DNA of 64,000 nt from Udeniomyces pyricola (taxonomy: Eukaryota; Basidiomycota; Tremellomycetes; Cystofilobasidiales; Mrakiaceae), in assembly GCA_039545295.1 (NCBI GenBank), contig BCIK01000009.1, forward strand, positions 496,001 through 560,000, read 5' to 3'. Positions within the stretch are counted from its first letter, which is position 1. The number at the start of each line of letters is the position of its first letter. A program made the translations under genes and the position numbers. The notes below the pieces were generated by a model that made no database searches, was not told the origin of the DNA, and saw only the letters and a list, made by a program, of their open reading frames with translations. Positions 27,817-39,852 of the stretch are shown here, piece after piece.

Positions 27817-30800
27817 TCAATCACCGAGCTTCTTGATGACCCTTCTGTCGCGTTCACCCGTGACCTTGAGGGCTCCCTCGTGCTGGAACGGGCAAAGAGA
27901 CAAGAACCGCAAAGCAAGCAAAAGAAGAAAACCCCCGTTGAGGAAAAAAAAGTCGTTAGTTCATCCAAACATCTCCTCATGGTATTTTCTTCTTCTTCTT
28001 CTTCTTCATCTTCATGTCTTCTCCCCTTTCCCTTTCCATTCCCCTTTCCGTTCACCTTTCCAGAAAACTTCCCTCACACTCCTCTCCCGTTCATCCCTCA
28101 CTGAACACGGACAACGACGACAGATCCACTCACCTCAAGCGTCTTGACGACGTCCGCAAACTCAGCATGATCAATCGTCACGGACGATTGCTCTTCGAGT
28201 TTCTTGATGGCCTCGTTCCATTTGAGTCCGTTCCGACCGGTCGAGTCGAGCAGTTGGCCAAGGGCTCGCTTGAGATCTGTGGCGAGTCGACGTTGTTGTT
28301 GACCAGCGCCCGTGTTGATGAGGTCCTAGAGAAGCAGCAATCAAAGGTCGCGGGGGGGGGGGGGGGGGGGAAGGACAGGTTTGTATGGGGGAAGATGGAA
28401 TTCGAGGATGAGCAAAGGCATATAGATGTGTGAAGACGAAGGAATGCACATGCGATAGAAAGACGAGGTGAGATATCCAGACGAAGAGAAAGCAAGAGTG
28501 AGAAAGTGCGGATTTACCAAGTCAATTTGGCCAGTAACGGGATCGGTCTGTCGGTTTACAGACAAAGTTTGAAGGGAGGAGGAAAAGGGAGCAAGGTAAC
28601 CCGAAAATTGATGAGCAAAAGACATGTTTGCATAATCCTCCGCTAACAAAGTATCCGAAAACAAAACAAAACAAAAAAGAACAGACACAGAGAAAGAACC
28701 CGAGACTTACAGCACTCTCTCTAATCGCCTCTCGAATCAACCTTCCCGCCTCTTGAACGTCCTCCAACTCGACCCATTCGTTGAACCTCATCCTCGCATG
28801 AGCCTCACTCAACCGAATCATGCTCTCGAGCTGCCTCGTGGTGGCAGTGATGCGTCGCTCGGACGATCGAGGGTCCTCGCCGACTTTGCGCATGGCGACG
28901 TAAGCTGCGACGAGGGCATCGGAGGCTTCGACGGTAAGGACCGGATGGATTTTGGATCGAGCATAGGTGATGTAAGCTGTGAGGGTGTCGACAGGCTGAA
29001 CAAAGAAAGGCATTCCAACACGTCAGCCAAACAAGCGAAAAGGGGCAGCTTCAAAAAAAAAAAAACTCATCCATATCTGCAAGGAAAAAAAAAACATAAT
29101 GATAGAACAAGTTGTCTCACAAGAATATCTTGACCACCCGTCTCGGGACGATCTTCGAGGTAGAGTCCGACGAGATGCTTGGCGAGCCTTCGGTCCATTG
29201 ACTCGTCAATCTTGTCGAGCACGAGGTAGAGCAGATCGAATCGTGAGATCAGCGTCGGTGGGAGATCGATGTTCTTCGTGATTGGCCACTTGGGATCTGA
29301 TACAGAAAGGAAGTGCATTTCGAATCGTACACAAAGCAAAAGGTAGGAAGGAGTGTCAGGATTGAGGGTGATCATGATTATCACAAAGAAGAGTATGCAC
29401 GAAATAAATATAAACAAAATTAAGCAGAAGGGCAGAGTGAGGTTTGAGGACGTACTGTACTTGGATCCCACAGGGTTTGCTGCCGCGAGGATGGAAGTCC
29501 GAGCATTGAGAGTGGTAATGATACCGGCTTTCGCGATCGAGACCGTTTGTTGCTCCTGATTGAAGAAGAGAACCCAAAGCCCGAATGAGTGTGGCAGAAA
29601 GAATATGCGTGAAGGACGAATCCCGTCACGATGAGGTTGAAATGAACAAAAAGAAAATAAGTTAGATTGGTCTCCAGATTAGGAAATGAGGCAAGTGGGC
29701 AAGTAGAGATGGATTTGACAAAAAAAAAAAAAAAAAAAAAAGGAAGAAAAAAAAGACGAACCATGACTTCGTGCAAGACGGACCGGGTCGCGTCCGACAT
29801 TTTGTCAAATTCGTCAATGCAGCAGACTCCGCCATCACTAAGAACGAGTGCACCTCTGCTCGCCAGTACAAAAGAAGAAAACAGTGGTAGATAGGGAGAA
29901 CAAGCGAAAATTCGGGTAGTGACGTGAGGTCATACGGATGAATGAGTCAACATCCATTTCATCATCTAAATCAAGATCCTAAGGGGGATAGAAATCATGT
30001 ATCAGAAGGTGCAGATGTGAAAGGCAGAGAACGCACGATTCAAGGACAAGTTGCTTCGAGTCTGGATCTCGCGTGATGTAAGCGGTAAGACCGACGGCCG
30101 AGGAACCCTTTCCAGAAGTGTAGACGCCTCGCGGAGCAATTTTGTGAACATACTGCGCGGTAAACGAAAGAAAGAGCAAACATGTCAGAAAGGATCCGTC
30201 GTGTCAATCGATGCAATCTCGGTAGGCAAATTTCAATGATCTAGAATGTATGAATTTGGGCGGAGATTCTTGGGGGGGGGGGGGGCAAGGTCGACTCACA
30301 CCGAGGATTTGCGACTTAGACGTTCCTGGATCTCCAACAAGCAAAACGTTGATGTCGCCTCGGTATCGAGGTCCTCCTGCGCCACCACCCGTGGAGATGC
30401 TCTTGTTAGTACCTCCAAACAGTTGAAGCAAGATTCCCTTCTTGACGTCGTCCATCTCCCAGATCGACGGGGCAAGACTGCGACTGAGCAGCTCGTAGAT
30501 ATCCTCGCGCCGACTGAGCTCGAGCAGCTTCTTCTCCATTTCGCTCTGCTGATCCTCTGGAACGTCCTCTTCGTCGTCATCGCTGAGATCCATTCTCACT
30601 TCCGCTTGCTTGCGTCGTCGGGCGCCTACTCGACCAGACATGAGGTCTTCCTCTTCGTCTCCCTCCCCACCGACTCCAACACCAGGGAACTTGGGTTCTC
30701 CTTCCCTTGTCGCCGGATCGTAACCCATCCGAGTCGTATTGGTTCGCTTGACATGAACGACGTCGACAAACGTCCTGAAGAGGGCTTTGATGGTTCGGTT

Positions 30801-33307
30801 CCTCGGGTTGACTCGTACGGGGACGGAGCGGAAAACGCCAGTGATGAGAACCCGGTCTCCGGGCTTGGTGAGATCGACGAGTTCGTCATATGCACAGAGG
30901 GAGACAGTATGAGGTGTTTGACCATCGGGAACGGCATCTAAGAAATTGAGATAGCAACATGGGTATGAGAAACAAAAGCACACGAATTAGTCATTAGCAT
31001 CGATCACGGTGATATGAGCCAGCCGTTGAATGTGGTTTCGAGAGGGAAAACGATGGGGGAGGAAAGGGAGACGTATCCGCACCTGGAGTCTCTTGGAGTC
31101 GGATGACCTGCTTGTTCGCAAACGTGCATCGGTTATGGATGAGACTCATGGAGTTCTTGGCCGCGCAAACTTCTCGTGGACAGACGTCGGGCTCGGTGAT
31201 CTTGCCCAGTTCAATGTCGGAAGTCGTCGTGTGCTGGCAGACAAGACATCGGAAGAAGGCTGAAGATAAAGGATAAGGGAGAAGAGAGCCATACAGAGTA
31301 TACAAAGTTCCAGGCCGATAGCAATTCGGGTGAACGAATCGTGTGAGCTTGAAGCCAATAACGTAACTATCGCCATAGAACAGATCTTTGTTCGGACTGA
31401 GCGCACTCACCTTGCTTCATGTCTGGAATAACGGGCGTTGCTCGAATGACGAGTCCCTTGAGGCAGACCAACTTGTCGGTATCTACCAGACCATCATCGT
31501 CAGGGGCCAAAGGAGAAATTCAGCTTCCATGGTTCGACTCCTCAAGCTGCTGACGTACTTGTCTCATAGAGCAGAAGGAAAAAAGAAAACTCACCATTGG
31601 GGTTGAGATCACGCATGTTGACGACCCTTTCGGCGCCAAAAGGCCGGACCTTGTACGGGGACGCGGCAATCGCGGCGCACTCCTCATCTCCTAACTCGCC
31701 TTGCATGTCCTCCATTCCATCTTCTCGATCTCGCTCGGCGACTTGCAACACGACATCTTTGAGAACTTGATCGAGCACTGGGACGAGCTCGGCTGGATAG
31801 CTACAGATCTGGTAGAAAAGCTTTCGCGTAGGTGGGTAGGCGAGAAGGTTGTGCGTGTCGAGGTTGAGGTTGATTTGGTTTGTGAGTCGCATGAGGCGGA
31901 GATAATGGACATAAAGAAGCGTCTCTCCTTGTTCTGGATCCTGAGCGGCCGAATATCGTACGGCGGCCGCACCGGAGCCCCCAAAGGCCCCAACGACAGG
32001 GGCTCCTTGCTGCTGCATCTTGCGGTCGTACTCTCGTCGATACTTGGGTTTGAATTCGAGAAGGAATCGCTCGAAGTTGGTCATTGTGTCCTGGATGTTG
32101 ATGCTCGTTCCCCAGATGACTTTCTCCATGCCATCATCATGTCCTTGCTGACTTGCGTCCGAGGGAGCGGTGCCGGCTGAAAAGCCACCTCCAATGGACG
32201 ATGACGGGTTCAGCGGTTCGGACGAAGGAGGTTCGTCCCCACCTCCGCCACCACCCCCGCCAATGGTCCGGTTGCGGCCAAGATTGGGGTTCGATGAGCT
32301 CGGGAACGCGACTTGCCGTCGGCTCATGAAGGCAGGTGATCCGGTCGGATTGGTTGAATTCATGTCGCTTCGATAAGACGGGCGAGAACGAGTTCCAGGG
32401 GTTGAGCCACCTGCATCGGAACTGTACAAGTCAAGATGATGGACCAAAGAGCCGAGATCAGCCTTCACATTCTGGATTCTGGAATTTACCAATGCAAGCC
32501 TCTGGACAGAGTACCACGGCTCACCCATAGAAGAGAGGTTGGCCGCTTCGAGCCGAAGACATGGGTACGTTGGACCTCGGACCGACGCTACTATCCCTTG
32601 CCTGGCGAGTACCAGTCCTGTTGGCACTTGCGCGAGGGGTACCAGCATCAGATGAAGGAAAGTATAAGGGAGAAGAGGGACCAGCTGGGAGCATGAACGG
32701 AAATCAGGCGGCAGAGGATAATCGCAGAGGTGGAGCAGATGATGGCAAAGTCAAGAGCAATATGAGAAGGATACAAACACCCAATGGGATTTACATCAGT
32801 GTCGCGTCCGATTTGGCCATTTTTTTTGTTAGGACTAAACCCGAGATGAGGATCCTTTGGGAGACTTGATAGCACAGATAGTTCAGAGGGGACCTGAGCT
32901 CTCGGGTTGATGAGAAAGGCAACGCCTCGTCGTGTTGTTTCTCGTCTATCACGCGCCAGGCGACGACGCGTAAGACGCGACTCGAAAAGCAAAAGGAGGG
33001 AAAGTGCGCTGGTTGAGCGAAGGGTGTCTCTCAGGGCCAACTAACCGTTTGACCCACCGCCGACGGACATGCCTCGAAGAGGAGAGCTCATCCCTGTTAG
33101 ACTTCTTGCGGTTCCACCACCAAGCCGAGCGGGAACGGCGCTGCGTCGGGGTGTGCCGGCGTTAGAGGAAGAGGGAAAGTTGAGAGGCGGAGAGGACGAT
33201 CGTGCAGCGTTGGACCGGCCGTCGGGAGTATGGGAGGGCATCTCGGCGTCTTGATCGTCATACTCGATGTGTGGAGAGTCGGATGGGGGAGGAGATGAGG
33301 CCGACAT
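27817..33307 (-). CDS. MCM4: DNA replication licensing factor MCM4
   Basis: Subunit of the MCM2-7 replicative helicase (AAA+). ATG at 33307 opens [20 protein letters not shown]. Exon 1 ends at 33046. A 160-nt exon (32684-32525) gives [19 protein letters not shown] and ends in QPLFYG. The next exon begins [15 protein letters not shown], so the disordered, Ser-rich N-tail expected for MCM4 is complete. The N-domain contains [18 protein letters not shown]. The zinc finger is FRCLVCQH with VCPREVC. The AAA+ core shows Walker [10 protein letters not shown], Walker [29 protein letters not shown] and the arginine finger in [11 protein letters not shown]. The C-terminal winged-helix region ends in [10 protein letters not shown], stop 27819-27817. 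Introns hold a 19-G run (28352-28370) and a 22-A run (29720-29741). All motifs intact. It faces the divergent REX1-like gene. Confidence 0.96.
28352..28370 (+). repeat. 19-nt G homopolymer in an MCM4 intron
   Basis: A pure G run (C on the coding strand) inside the intron between the two C-terminal exons; it forms the polypyrimidine-like tract on the sense strand. Confidence 0.85.
29720..29741 (+). repeat. 22-nt A homopolymer in an MCM4 intron
   Basis: An A run that reads as a T tract on the MCM4 strand, within the intron following the Walker B exon. Confidence 0.85.
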
Positions 33308-33837
33308 GGATGAGATGGCGATGGCCTGATGATGTAGAACGACGGGATTGGGATATACGAAGGTAGAGTGGGAGCGAGCTGGCAGCAATTCAGGACGATT
33401 GTTTGGCGAGGGTCGAATCAACACGTCCGTCGTCCGCTGTTGCAACTTGCGTGAGGCAACGTGAGGCCATATTGCAAGTGATGAGGCAGTATATATATAT
33501 ATATAATTAATTCATATACAGTACGCTCGCCATCATATATAGCTACCAGTACATGGCAATGATCCAAGTACATGCACTCGTGACATTAATTTGTATATTA
33601 TATATATCCGCATACATCGTGATGATACGGTCAGCCGCCAAACCAGCATACGAAAGACTCATACCACAGCCTGACATCACGTGAGTATCATCATGATCTC
33701 ATGCTCGTGATCACAGGTCCAAGGCTGTGCTCTGGTTGAGTTTGAATATTCGCGTCGGCGATTCCAAGCGAGACTCATCCAGACTCATCCCCCTCTCCTC
33801 TCCCCCTTCCTTTCCATCCCACATATCGCTAGACATC
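33308..33837. promoter_or_regulatory. Divergent promoter between MCM4 and REX1-like gene
   Basis: 530 bp between divergent ATGs. It holds a TA repeat followed by ATAATTAATT at 33489-33512 and a second AT-rich block TATATTATATATAT near 33591-33608; these are the likely core promoter or nucleosome-free regions. I did not find a clear MluI-type cell-cycle box (ACGCGT) in this interval. Confidence 0.5.
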
Positions 33838-36800
33838 ATGACTAGCTCTCCGTCCCAGCCACCCTCGAAGCGGGCCATTTCTGAGCTCAGCCCTCCCCCT
33901 GCTACGGCTGCTCCCGTCGATAAGGAAGCGAGGAGGAAGGAGAAGAAGCGGCGCAAACTCGAGGACAAGCAAGCGGTTCGTTCTCTCTCTCTCTTACCCC
34001 GCCGTGCCTACGTTGATCGTCCCATGCGTCCGCACACTATGCCATCGCAAGCGTCATCAGCTCTCACCCGCTCACCTCTTCTCGTACACTGTCGTCCTCC
34101 GTCGTCTTCCTTGGCCACAGACACAGCAACCTCAGTTTCAGTTCAACACCAACGGTTTCAAAGAAGGCAAGAAGATTGGCGTTGCCGTAAGTTGCAGCTC
34201 TTCATCCACTTTCCCTGTGGTTAACCTTTCCGTCTTTCAGGTTCCCTACGCGTCCTTCTTTCTCCTTGAGTCCATACACTCGCGTCTTTGGACCATGTAC
34301 CATTCGGCTCTATCATTGATCGGAACACTGATGCCTCGCGTCCGTCGTTCGACCGGAAATGTCTTTGGCTGGTCGTGTCTTATGGTTTCCTGGTTCCACA
34401 TTCTTTCTCGACCCTTTCTCTTCTCCTCCGCAGTACATCCGAGACCTCGCCCTTCATATCACCGCCGATGCACCCAACCCAGCCTGGATGCTTGTCTCCA
34501 ACAAACGTTCCATCACGTCTCTCACTGTTCTCCTCATCCCCGGGATCACTCCCGACCAGATCGCCATCATCCCTCCTCTGCCCTCTCAGAACCTCCCCGT
34601 TGCCATCCCCTCCTCGGCCACGTCGACGTGTCCGCTTCCCATCATGCAGAAACTCTTCTCCCACGCTTGTCCCGTGCGAGCACCAGGAGATTCCACTCGA
34701 CTCCACTCGACCCTCAACATGTTCATGCAAGTGCCTCTTACCGCTGGCGAGAAGGTCAAGCGGGAGAACGAGAGAAAGGTCAAGGCTAGGAATTGGAGTA
34801 AACTTGCTTCGGCAAGTCCCATCCGATACCTCCTCACCCTTCAACAGATGATGGACAACGACTACCCTATCCCGAAAGGCTTTGCTCAACTCACCGGAAG
34901 CGAAGGTTCTGCTGACCAAGCCGGCGGAGGCAAGGACAATGAGGATTCCGGCGAGGTCCTCGATCGAAACGCGGCGTTGGGAAGCCTTGGTGGGGGAGAC
35001 TCGTCGACGGTGAAGGCACTGGCATACAAGGATGCGTTCCCTTCGTCCTCAGGAGGTGGTGCGGGAGATGCGGCTGTCTCTGGCGACGCGCGATTCGAAG
35101 GGCCTGGGTGGGTTGAGACGCCGGGGATCGGAGCCGGTGAGGTCCTGGATCTCGAGAACGGGACAGGATTCAATTGCCTCGCGATGGATTGTGAGATGGT
35201 CAGTCTTGCTCAATCTGTGACTCCATATGAACCAGGACGCTCAACATGAGTGGCATAAACCCTACCTAGCTTGCCTACTGCTCTTGCTGACTAGGCACGT
35301 ATGTTCCTTCATGATGACACGATTCGTGCGTACAGTGTATGACCGTCGACGGACCGTTCCTGGCTCGTATATGCGTGGTCGATGTTCAGACAGGCAAGAA
35401 AGTGTATGACGAAATGGTCAAGCCGCCTGCCGAAGTCACCGATTACCTTACCCAGTTCGTGCTCAGACTCTTTCCATCAAACGTCCCTCCCACATCAAAC
35501 ACCATCGCGATTGTCTGGCTTCTTGTCAGGTCAACGCTTACACGATCTGTTCTTCCCTTCTTTCTATAGATGGTCCGGTATCACCCCGGCATCCCTCGCC
35601 ACTGCCACTTTGACCCTAGCGTCTGTCCAAGCCGCGCTTCTTTCAACCCTCATCACCCCCCGCACGATCCTCCTCGGTCATTCCCTCGAATCTGATCTGA
35701 AAGCCCTCAAGCTTCGCCACCCATGGGTCATTGATACCGCCGTGTTGTTCAAACACCCGAGGGGACCGCCTTACAAGCCTGGATTGAAGTATCTGGCCAA
35801 GACGTTGTTGGACAAGGAGATTCAGCAGGGAACCGGAGGTCATGACCCAGAAGAGGACGCGAGGACTTGTTTGGAGTTGGTTGAGGGAAAGCTGAAGATG
35901 GGTGCGTTCGTTTGACTTGAATCAACCTGTTTCTTGATCAATCCTAACTCCCAATCCCCCCCCCCCCCTTCTCATCTCCATCTCGCCCTTCCAAACTAAC
36001 ACTCACTTTGCCCCGCTCCTACTTCTTCCTTGTGTCATTCTTGCTTGCAGGTCCCGAATTCGGCGAGAACCTCACCGAATCCGAGTCCATATTCCAACGG
36101 ATCTCGCGCTTCAACGCGCCCTCGCGCAAGACGGCCATGTACGATCGGGGTCTCTCCAACTTCCTCGCCGTCACCTCGGCCGCGACGAAGAGTGTCGACT
36201 GTCAGACAGACGATGAGGTGCGTTTTTCTTTCTTTTTTTTTTCTCCTTCTGCCTCGGATATTGGATCCTCGTGTGGATCTTCATCCTATCTCGAATATCG
36301 AAATCGCTTCCACGAGACCTCAGCTCAACCCTTGACTCCTTCCCCAACTCCATCCCATCCATGCGGATTTTTTCCCTTCATACGCTGGTTGTTCTCTTTT
36401 CTTTCTTCTCTTTGACTGCTCCCTGCTCGGAACACCCATTCGCCTAGGTAATTGAAAAACTGTCCGAGGGCGTCAAGGAATTCGATTTCTGCTTTGCCCG
36501 ATTGACGGAACTCTCCCATGACCTCGGATGTACGTCTTCTTTTCCTTTTTCTGCCTCCCTTGCTCGGTTTCTGTCTGTCCTTCTTCTCGCTCTGCAACCT
36601 TTTCCGCCTTCTCGCTCTCTCTCTCCTTCTCTTGTGCAAGAGAAAGCGCGTCGAACTACCAAGCTGGACCTAAGGCTGATGTTTTCCATATCCTTGTCTC
36701 AAACCTATCCNCCTCCACTTCCCCCCCCCCCCTTCCTCTCCACGTCCAAAAAAAAAACACGCACCCACGCGTACAGGGACGACCAAATCCAAATCCGTTC

Positions 36801-37207
36801 TTCCACCTCCTCCCACTTCCCTCCCATCTTCTTCCGACCCTTCCTCTACCACCACCACCACTACCCCAACTCCTACTCCCATTGGCCCTTCTCTCACGCG
36901 CCTGAACGACCAACTGACGCGTCTACACAGTTCGCTTCCTTCCCGAGCCGCCCTCATCATCTTCACTGGTCATGGCGATCCTCGAAAGATGATGGCCCTC
37001 GGCGCACGACGAGCCGCGTTTGAAAGTCAAGTCAAACGCGACGCGGCCCTCGCGAGAGCCGCTGGTGGTGGTAGTGGGAAGAAGTCGACGGCGGTGGAGA
37101 CGGATGGAGGGGAGAGGGTTAGGTGGATGGAGGAGGACGCGAGGGAGTTGGAGGCGGAAACGGCGGTTTGTAGGGAAGGATTGGCGTTCTTTTGTGTCAA
37201 GAAATGA
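33838..37207 (+). CDS. RNA exonuclease, Rex1/RNH70 type (DEDDh 3'-5' exonuclease)
   Basis: Nuclear 3'-5' exonuclease that trims 5S rRNA, tRNA and other RNA 3' ends. ATG at 33838 begins MTSSPSQPPSKRAISEL, with a basic KEKKRRKLEDK segment (likely nuclear signal). YIRDLALHITADAPNPAWM and PIRYLLTLQQMMDNDYPIPK precede the nuclease. The catalytic blocks are NCLAMDCEM (Asp and Glu), ILLGHSLESDLKALKLRHPW (Asp) and GHDPEEDARTCLEL (His and Asp), so the DEDDh set is complete. SRFNAPSRKTAMYD and a long C-terminal extension follow, ending in REGLAFFCVKK at TGA 37205-37207. Intron 36533-36776 contains an undetermined base at 36711. Related REXO3/REXO4 enzymes are shorter; the long N-terminal arm fits Rex1. 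Confidence 0.88.
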
Positions 37208-38112
37208 AGGAGGGAGTTTTTTTTTTTTCCTCTGTTGAAGGGGGGAAGGACAGGGGAGAGGGTATTTCAGAGCTATCAGTTAGGAGCTCATGCGGATATC
37301 GATACGACAAGATCGATGGACCGATGATCACATCAAATCATATATCCATGATCGATGCAGACCGCGGATCGAATGGATTTTAGAATCATGTCGTCGTCGT
37401 TTTTTCCTGAACCTCCTCCTTCTGCTCTTTCTTTTCTTTTTTTTTTCTTGGTGTAACGTTCTTTTTTTGTTCCGATTTCCTATCAGTAACATGTATACTT
37501 GGTCGATTCTTTGACAGTTATATGTGGTCGATTCGATGTCCCCATATCGCATCGCAATTCTCCCGAGGGATGATGTGTGATCGAATCGACAGAAGTCCCA
37601 CACACGACTGTCAATCACGATGTATTCACACATATATATACCACAAAAGACAACCTTCCAAAAAAAAAAAAAAAACCCCGGCAAAACACAAGGGAAGTAA
37701 AGGTGATGTTCCAATAAGATGCTAACGGCGTGTAATTCGCACATAATATGGACACGCATGCAAGACTCAAAATTATAATGCAAGGAGAAGAAAAACTAGC
37801 TTGAGGAACTGAAAAGAACTAGCATTAATGACGACCATTTGAGAGCGAGGAAAAAAAAGAAAGAAAAAGGTTGACGCCGCCCTAAGCGCAGACATGCAAC
37901 CCAAACCGAGTTGCCAATAAACCACCCAAGAAGAAGAAGAAGAAAAAAAAAAAGACAATGGACAGAAGAGTGGAAGGTGAGGTTGGAATGTTGAGAGGGA
38001 TAGAAAAGATTGAGAAAAAGAAAAAGAAAGAAACGCCGTGACGTTATGTCCATCTGTTTGGTTCGCTGATCTATAACAAGCCCTCTGAGGTGAGTTCCCT
38101 AACGCTCGCTCT
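37208..38112. other. Convergent intergenic region, REX1-like / GPI-type protein
   Basis: About 900 bp. T runs follow the REX1 stop (37217-37230, 37437-37449), an A14 run is at 37659-37673, and A/G-rich stretches occur at 37845-37870 and 37930-38030. I see no conserved ORF or RNA gene. Confidence 0.45.
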
Positions 38113-39288
38113 CTAAAGGAAGAAGCCAACTATAGCCGCTCCACCCAAGAGCGCTCCGAGAGTCGTCTTGAGTCCTCCCGCGACCTGAGCATACGTCGAC
38201 GTGGCGCCAGAGGTGTTCTGAGAAGCCGAAGCGGAGGCCGAGGCAGAGGCTGACTTGCTGGCCGAACCGCTGCATGCCAAGAGGCGAAGAAGAGAATGTA
38301 AATCAGCTTGAGACGAATCATCACATCGGGAAGCCCACGTCTTCGAGACAAGCACCGAGGACTGAAACGCAAACGTACGTCGAGGAAGCTGATGCGGCGG
38401 CAGAGGTAGAAGCGGAACCCGAGGCCGCCGTGCTGCTGACGCCAGCGGCCGTCGACGACTGCTCAGCGAGGATGGAAGCTTGGTAGACGGCGTTCATACC
38501 GATGCTGAGATCGGCATGACACAAGAGGACGAAATGGAGATAGATGGATATATATGCGGTATAGTCAGTCACCAATCATCCGTAAGATCATTTCAACTTG
38601 AGATTAAATTGCCATTTCTTCAGCCCCTTCCGTTCCGTTCCCCTAGTGGAGAACACATCGTTGAGATTGGGGGGGGGGGGGGTCTTACCAAGTATCATTG
38701 CTGCTCGCCGCAATGACAGAGACACCCGAGAAGTTGATGGCGCCAGTGGAGTCTTTGATGCCGAGCGTGATCTCGGTCCCAGTTCCGATGTCGACCAGCC
38801 ACGAGGCAGACGTCTCCGAAGTCACGGCGAGCTGCTCGTAAGGGTTGATGAGGGATCGACCGGGCAGGATGGAGATGTAGTAAGGAGGAGTTCCTCCACT
38901 GAACTGAGAGCGAGAAAGAAGACGTGATAGCAAACGCAAGTGGAAAGGAAAAGTGAGTGTACGTATCCAGAGGCGGGCGACCAAGGGACCCTAGGGTCTC
39001 ATGCGCGGCGTGCATATGAGGATACTGGGCGAGAGATGGTCGCTCACAGTGAGCAGAGAAGGCTGGCACTGGGTCATGGAGACGGTGTTGATGGTGAGTT
39101 GAGCTGTGGACAGATTGGTGGGTGTGTAGGCATATGAGCGTGTCAGCGAAGGGAAGGATGGAGAAAGGGTAGCGGAAGGGAGCGTGCGCGCAGTGTTTGA
39201 TGTTTTGTGTTGAGGCGGGAGGGAGCAAGGACGAACCATTAGCAAGGGCAGCCAAGGAGGCAAGGGTGAGGGTAGCAAAGGCGAGCAT
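38113..39288 (-). CDS. Ser/Ala-rich secreted protein, likely GPI-anchored cell-surface protein
   Basis: Predicted 201-residue surface protein built from five exons (39288-39237, 39103-39048, 38903-38689, 38504-38379, 38269-38113); phases agree throughout. A signal peptide MLAFATLTLASLAALANA opens the protein. A compact beta-type domain follows with SMTQCQPSLLTFSGGTPPYY, ISILPGRS, WLVDIGTGTEITLGIKD and ASSNDTC. This pattern (one Cys, GGTPPYY, W.V.I..G) is familiar from small basidiomycete secreted proteins that sometimes carry a GPI anchor. The C-terminal part is Ser/Ala/Thr-rich with repeated SA (ASASASASASQ), ending in the hydrophobic GGLKTTLGALLGGAAIVGFFL (in part), as expected for a GPI-attachment signal. 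Function unknown; role in the cell wall is inference. Confidence 0.8.
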
Positions 39289-39852
39289 GGTTGAGTTGAG
39301 AAAAGTCGTCGATAGGGGGTGGGGGGCGTTGATAAACGAAGAGAAGAGGATGAGTGGTGGCAAAGGGAATGGCGGAAGAAGATGAGCCCGTTAGGGGGAG
39401 AGTATAATGATACAAGGAGACCGAACGGCCTGCAGGCCTGCAGAGCTTCGAACTCCAGAGGGGGCTGCGCGCGTTGCCGTTGCCGGACGAGCTATAGGTG
39501 ACAGACTCTTCTCGGCTTGGCCCACAAACCAAACAGTCGCGTCAGCCAAGCTGCAAGCTGCAAGCTGCAAGCTAGCCAAGCGTCAGCGCGTCAGCTCAAC
39601 AGACCGACGCGAGATCCGATGGCAACTCAGAACTCGTTATTGAATATCAAATCCAAAGCCATCCACCGCGCCCACCGCCCAAACCTGTGATCACGCAAAG
39701 CCAACTAACTCAATCAGCCTCAACGCTTCAACGACGTACAACCCCTCCCTGCTCATATACTCATACCACACATACCCACTCAAGCTACCCCATCCATCCC
39801 ATCCATCTCACTTAACCTTCACAACACCCATCATCTCAACCATCATCCCGAC
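39289..39852. promoter_or_regulatory. Divergent promoter between GPI-type gene and DUF1640 gene
   Basis: 564 bp. It contains the palindrome GGCCTGCAGGCC (39427-39438) and an AAGCTGC tandem of nearly four units (39548-39573). The DUF1640 side is CCATC/ACC-rich with CATCC repeats near 39790-39812. No TATA box is obvious. Confidence 0.45.
39548..39573 (+). repeat. AAGCTGC 7-nt tandem repeat
   Basis: Three full copies and part of a fourth of AAGCTGC in the divergent promoter; each unit contains the palindrome AGCT. Confidence 0.75.

Noticed and set aside
32427..33045. A single intron of about 620 nt in MCM4.
   Set aside because: Phases do not match for a direct join; a 160-nt exon with MCM4-like sequence lies inside.
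33982..34789. Long plus-strand ORFs overlapping the REX1-like gene in other frames (34004-34789, 34288-34851).
   Set aside because: They cross clear introns and lack family motifs; the REX1 frame explains the sequence.
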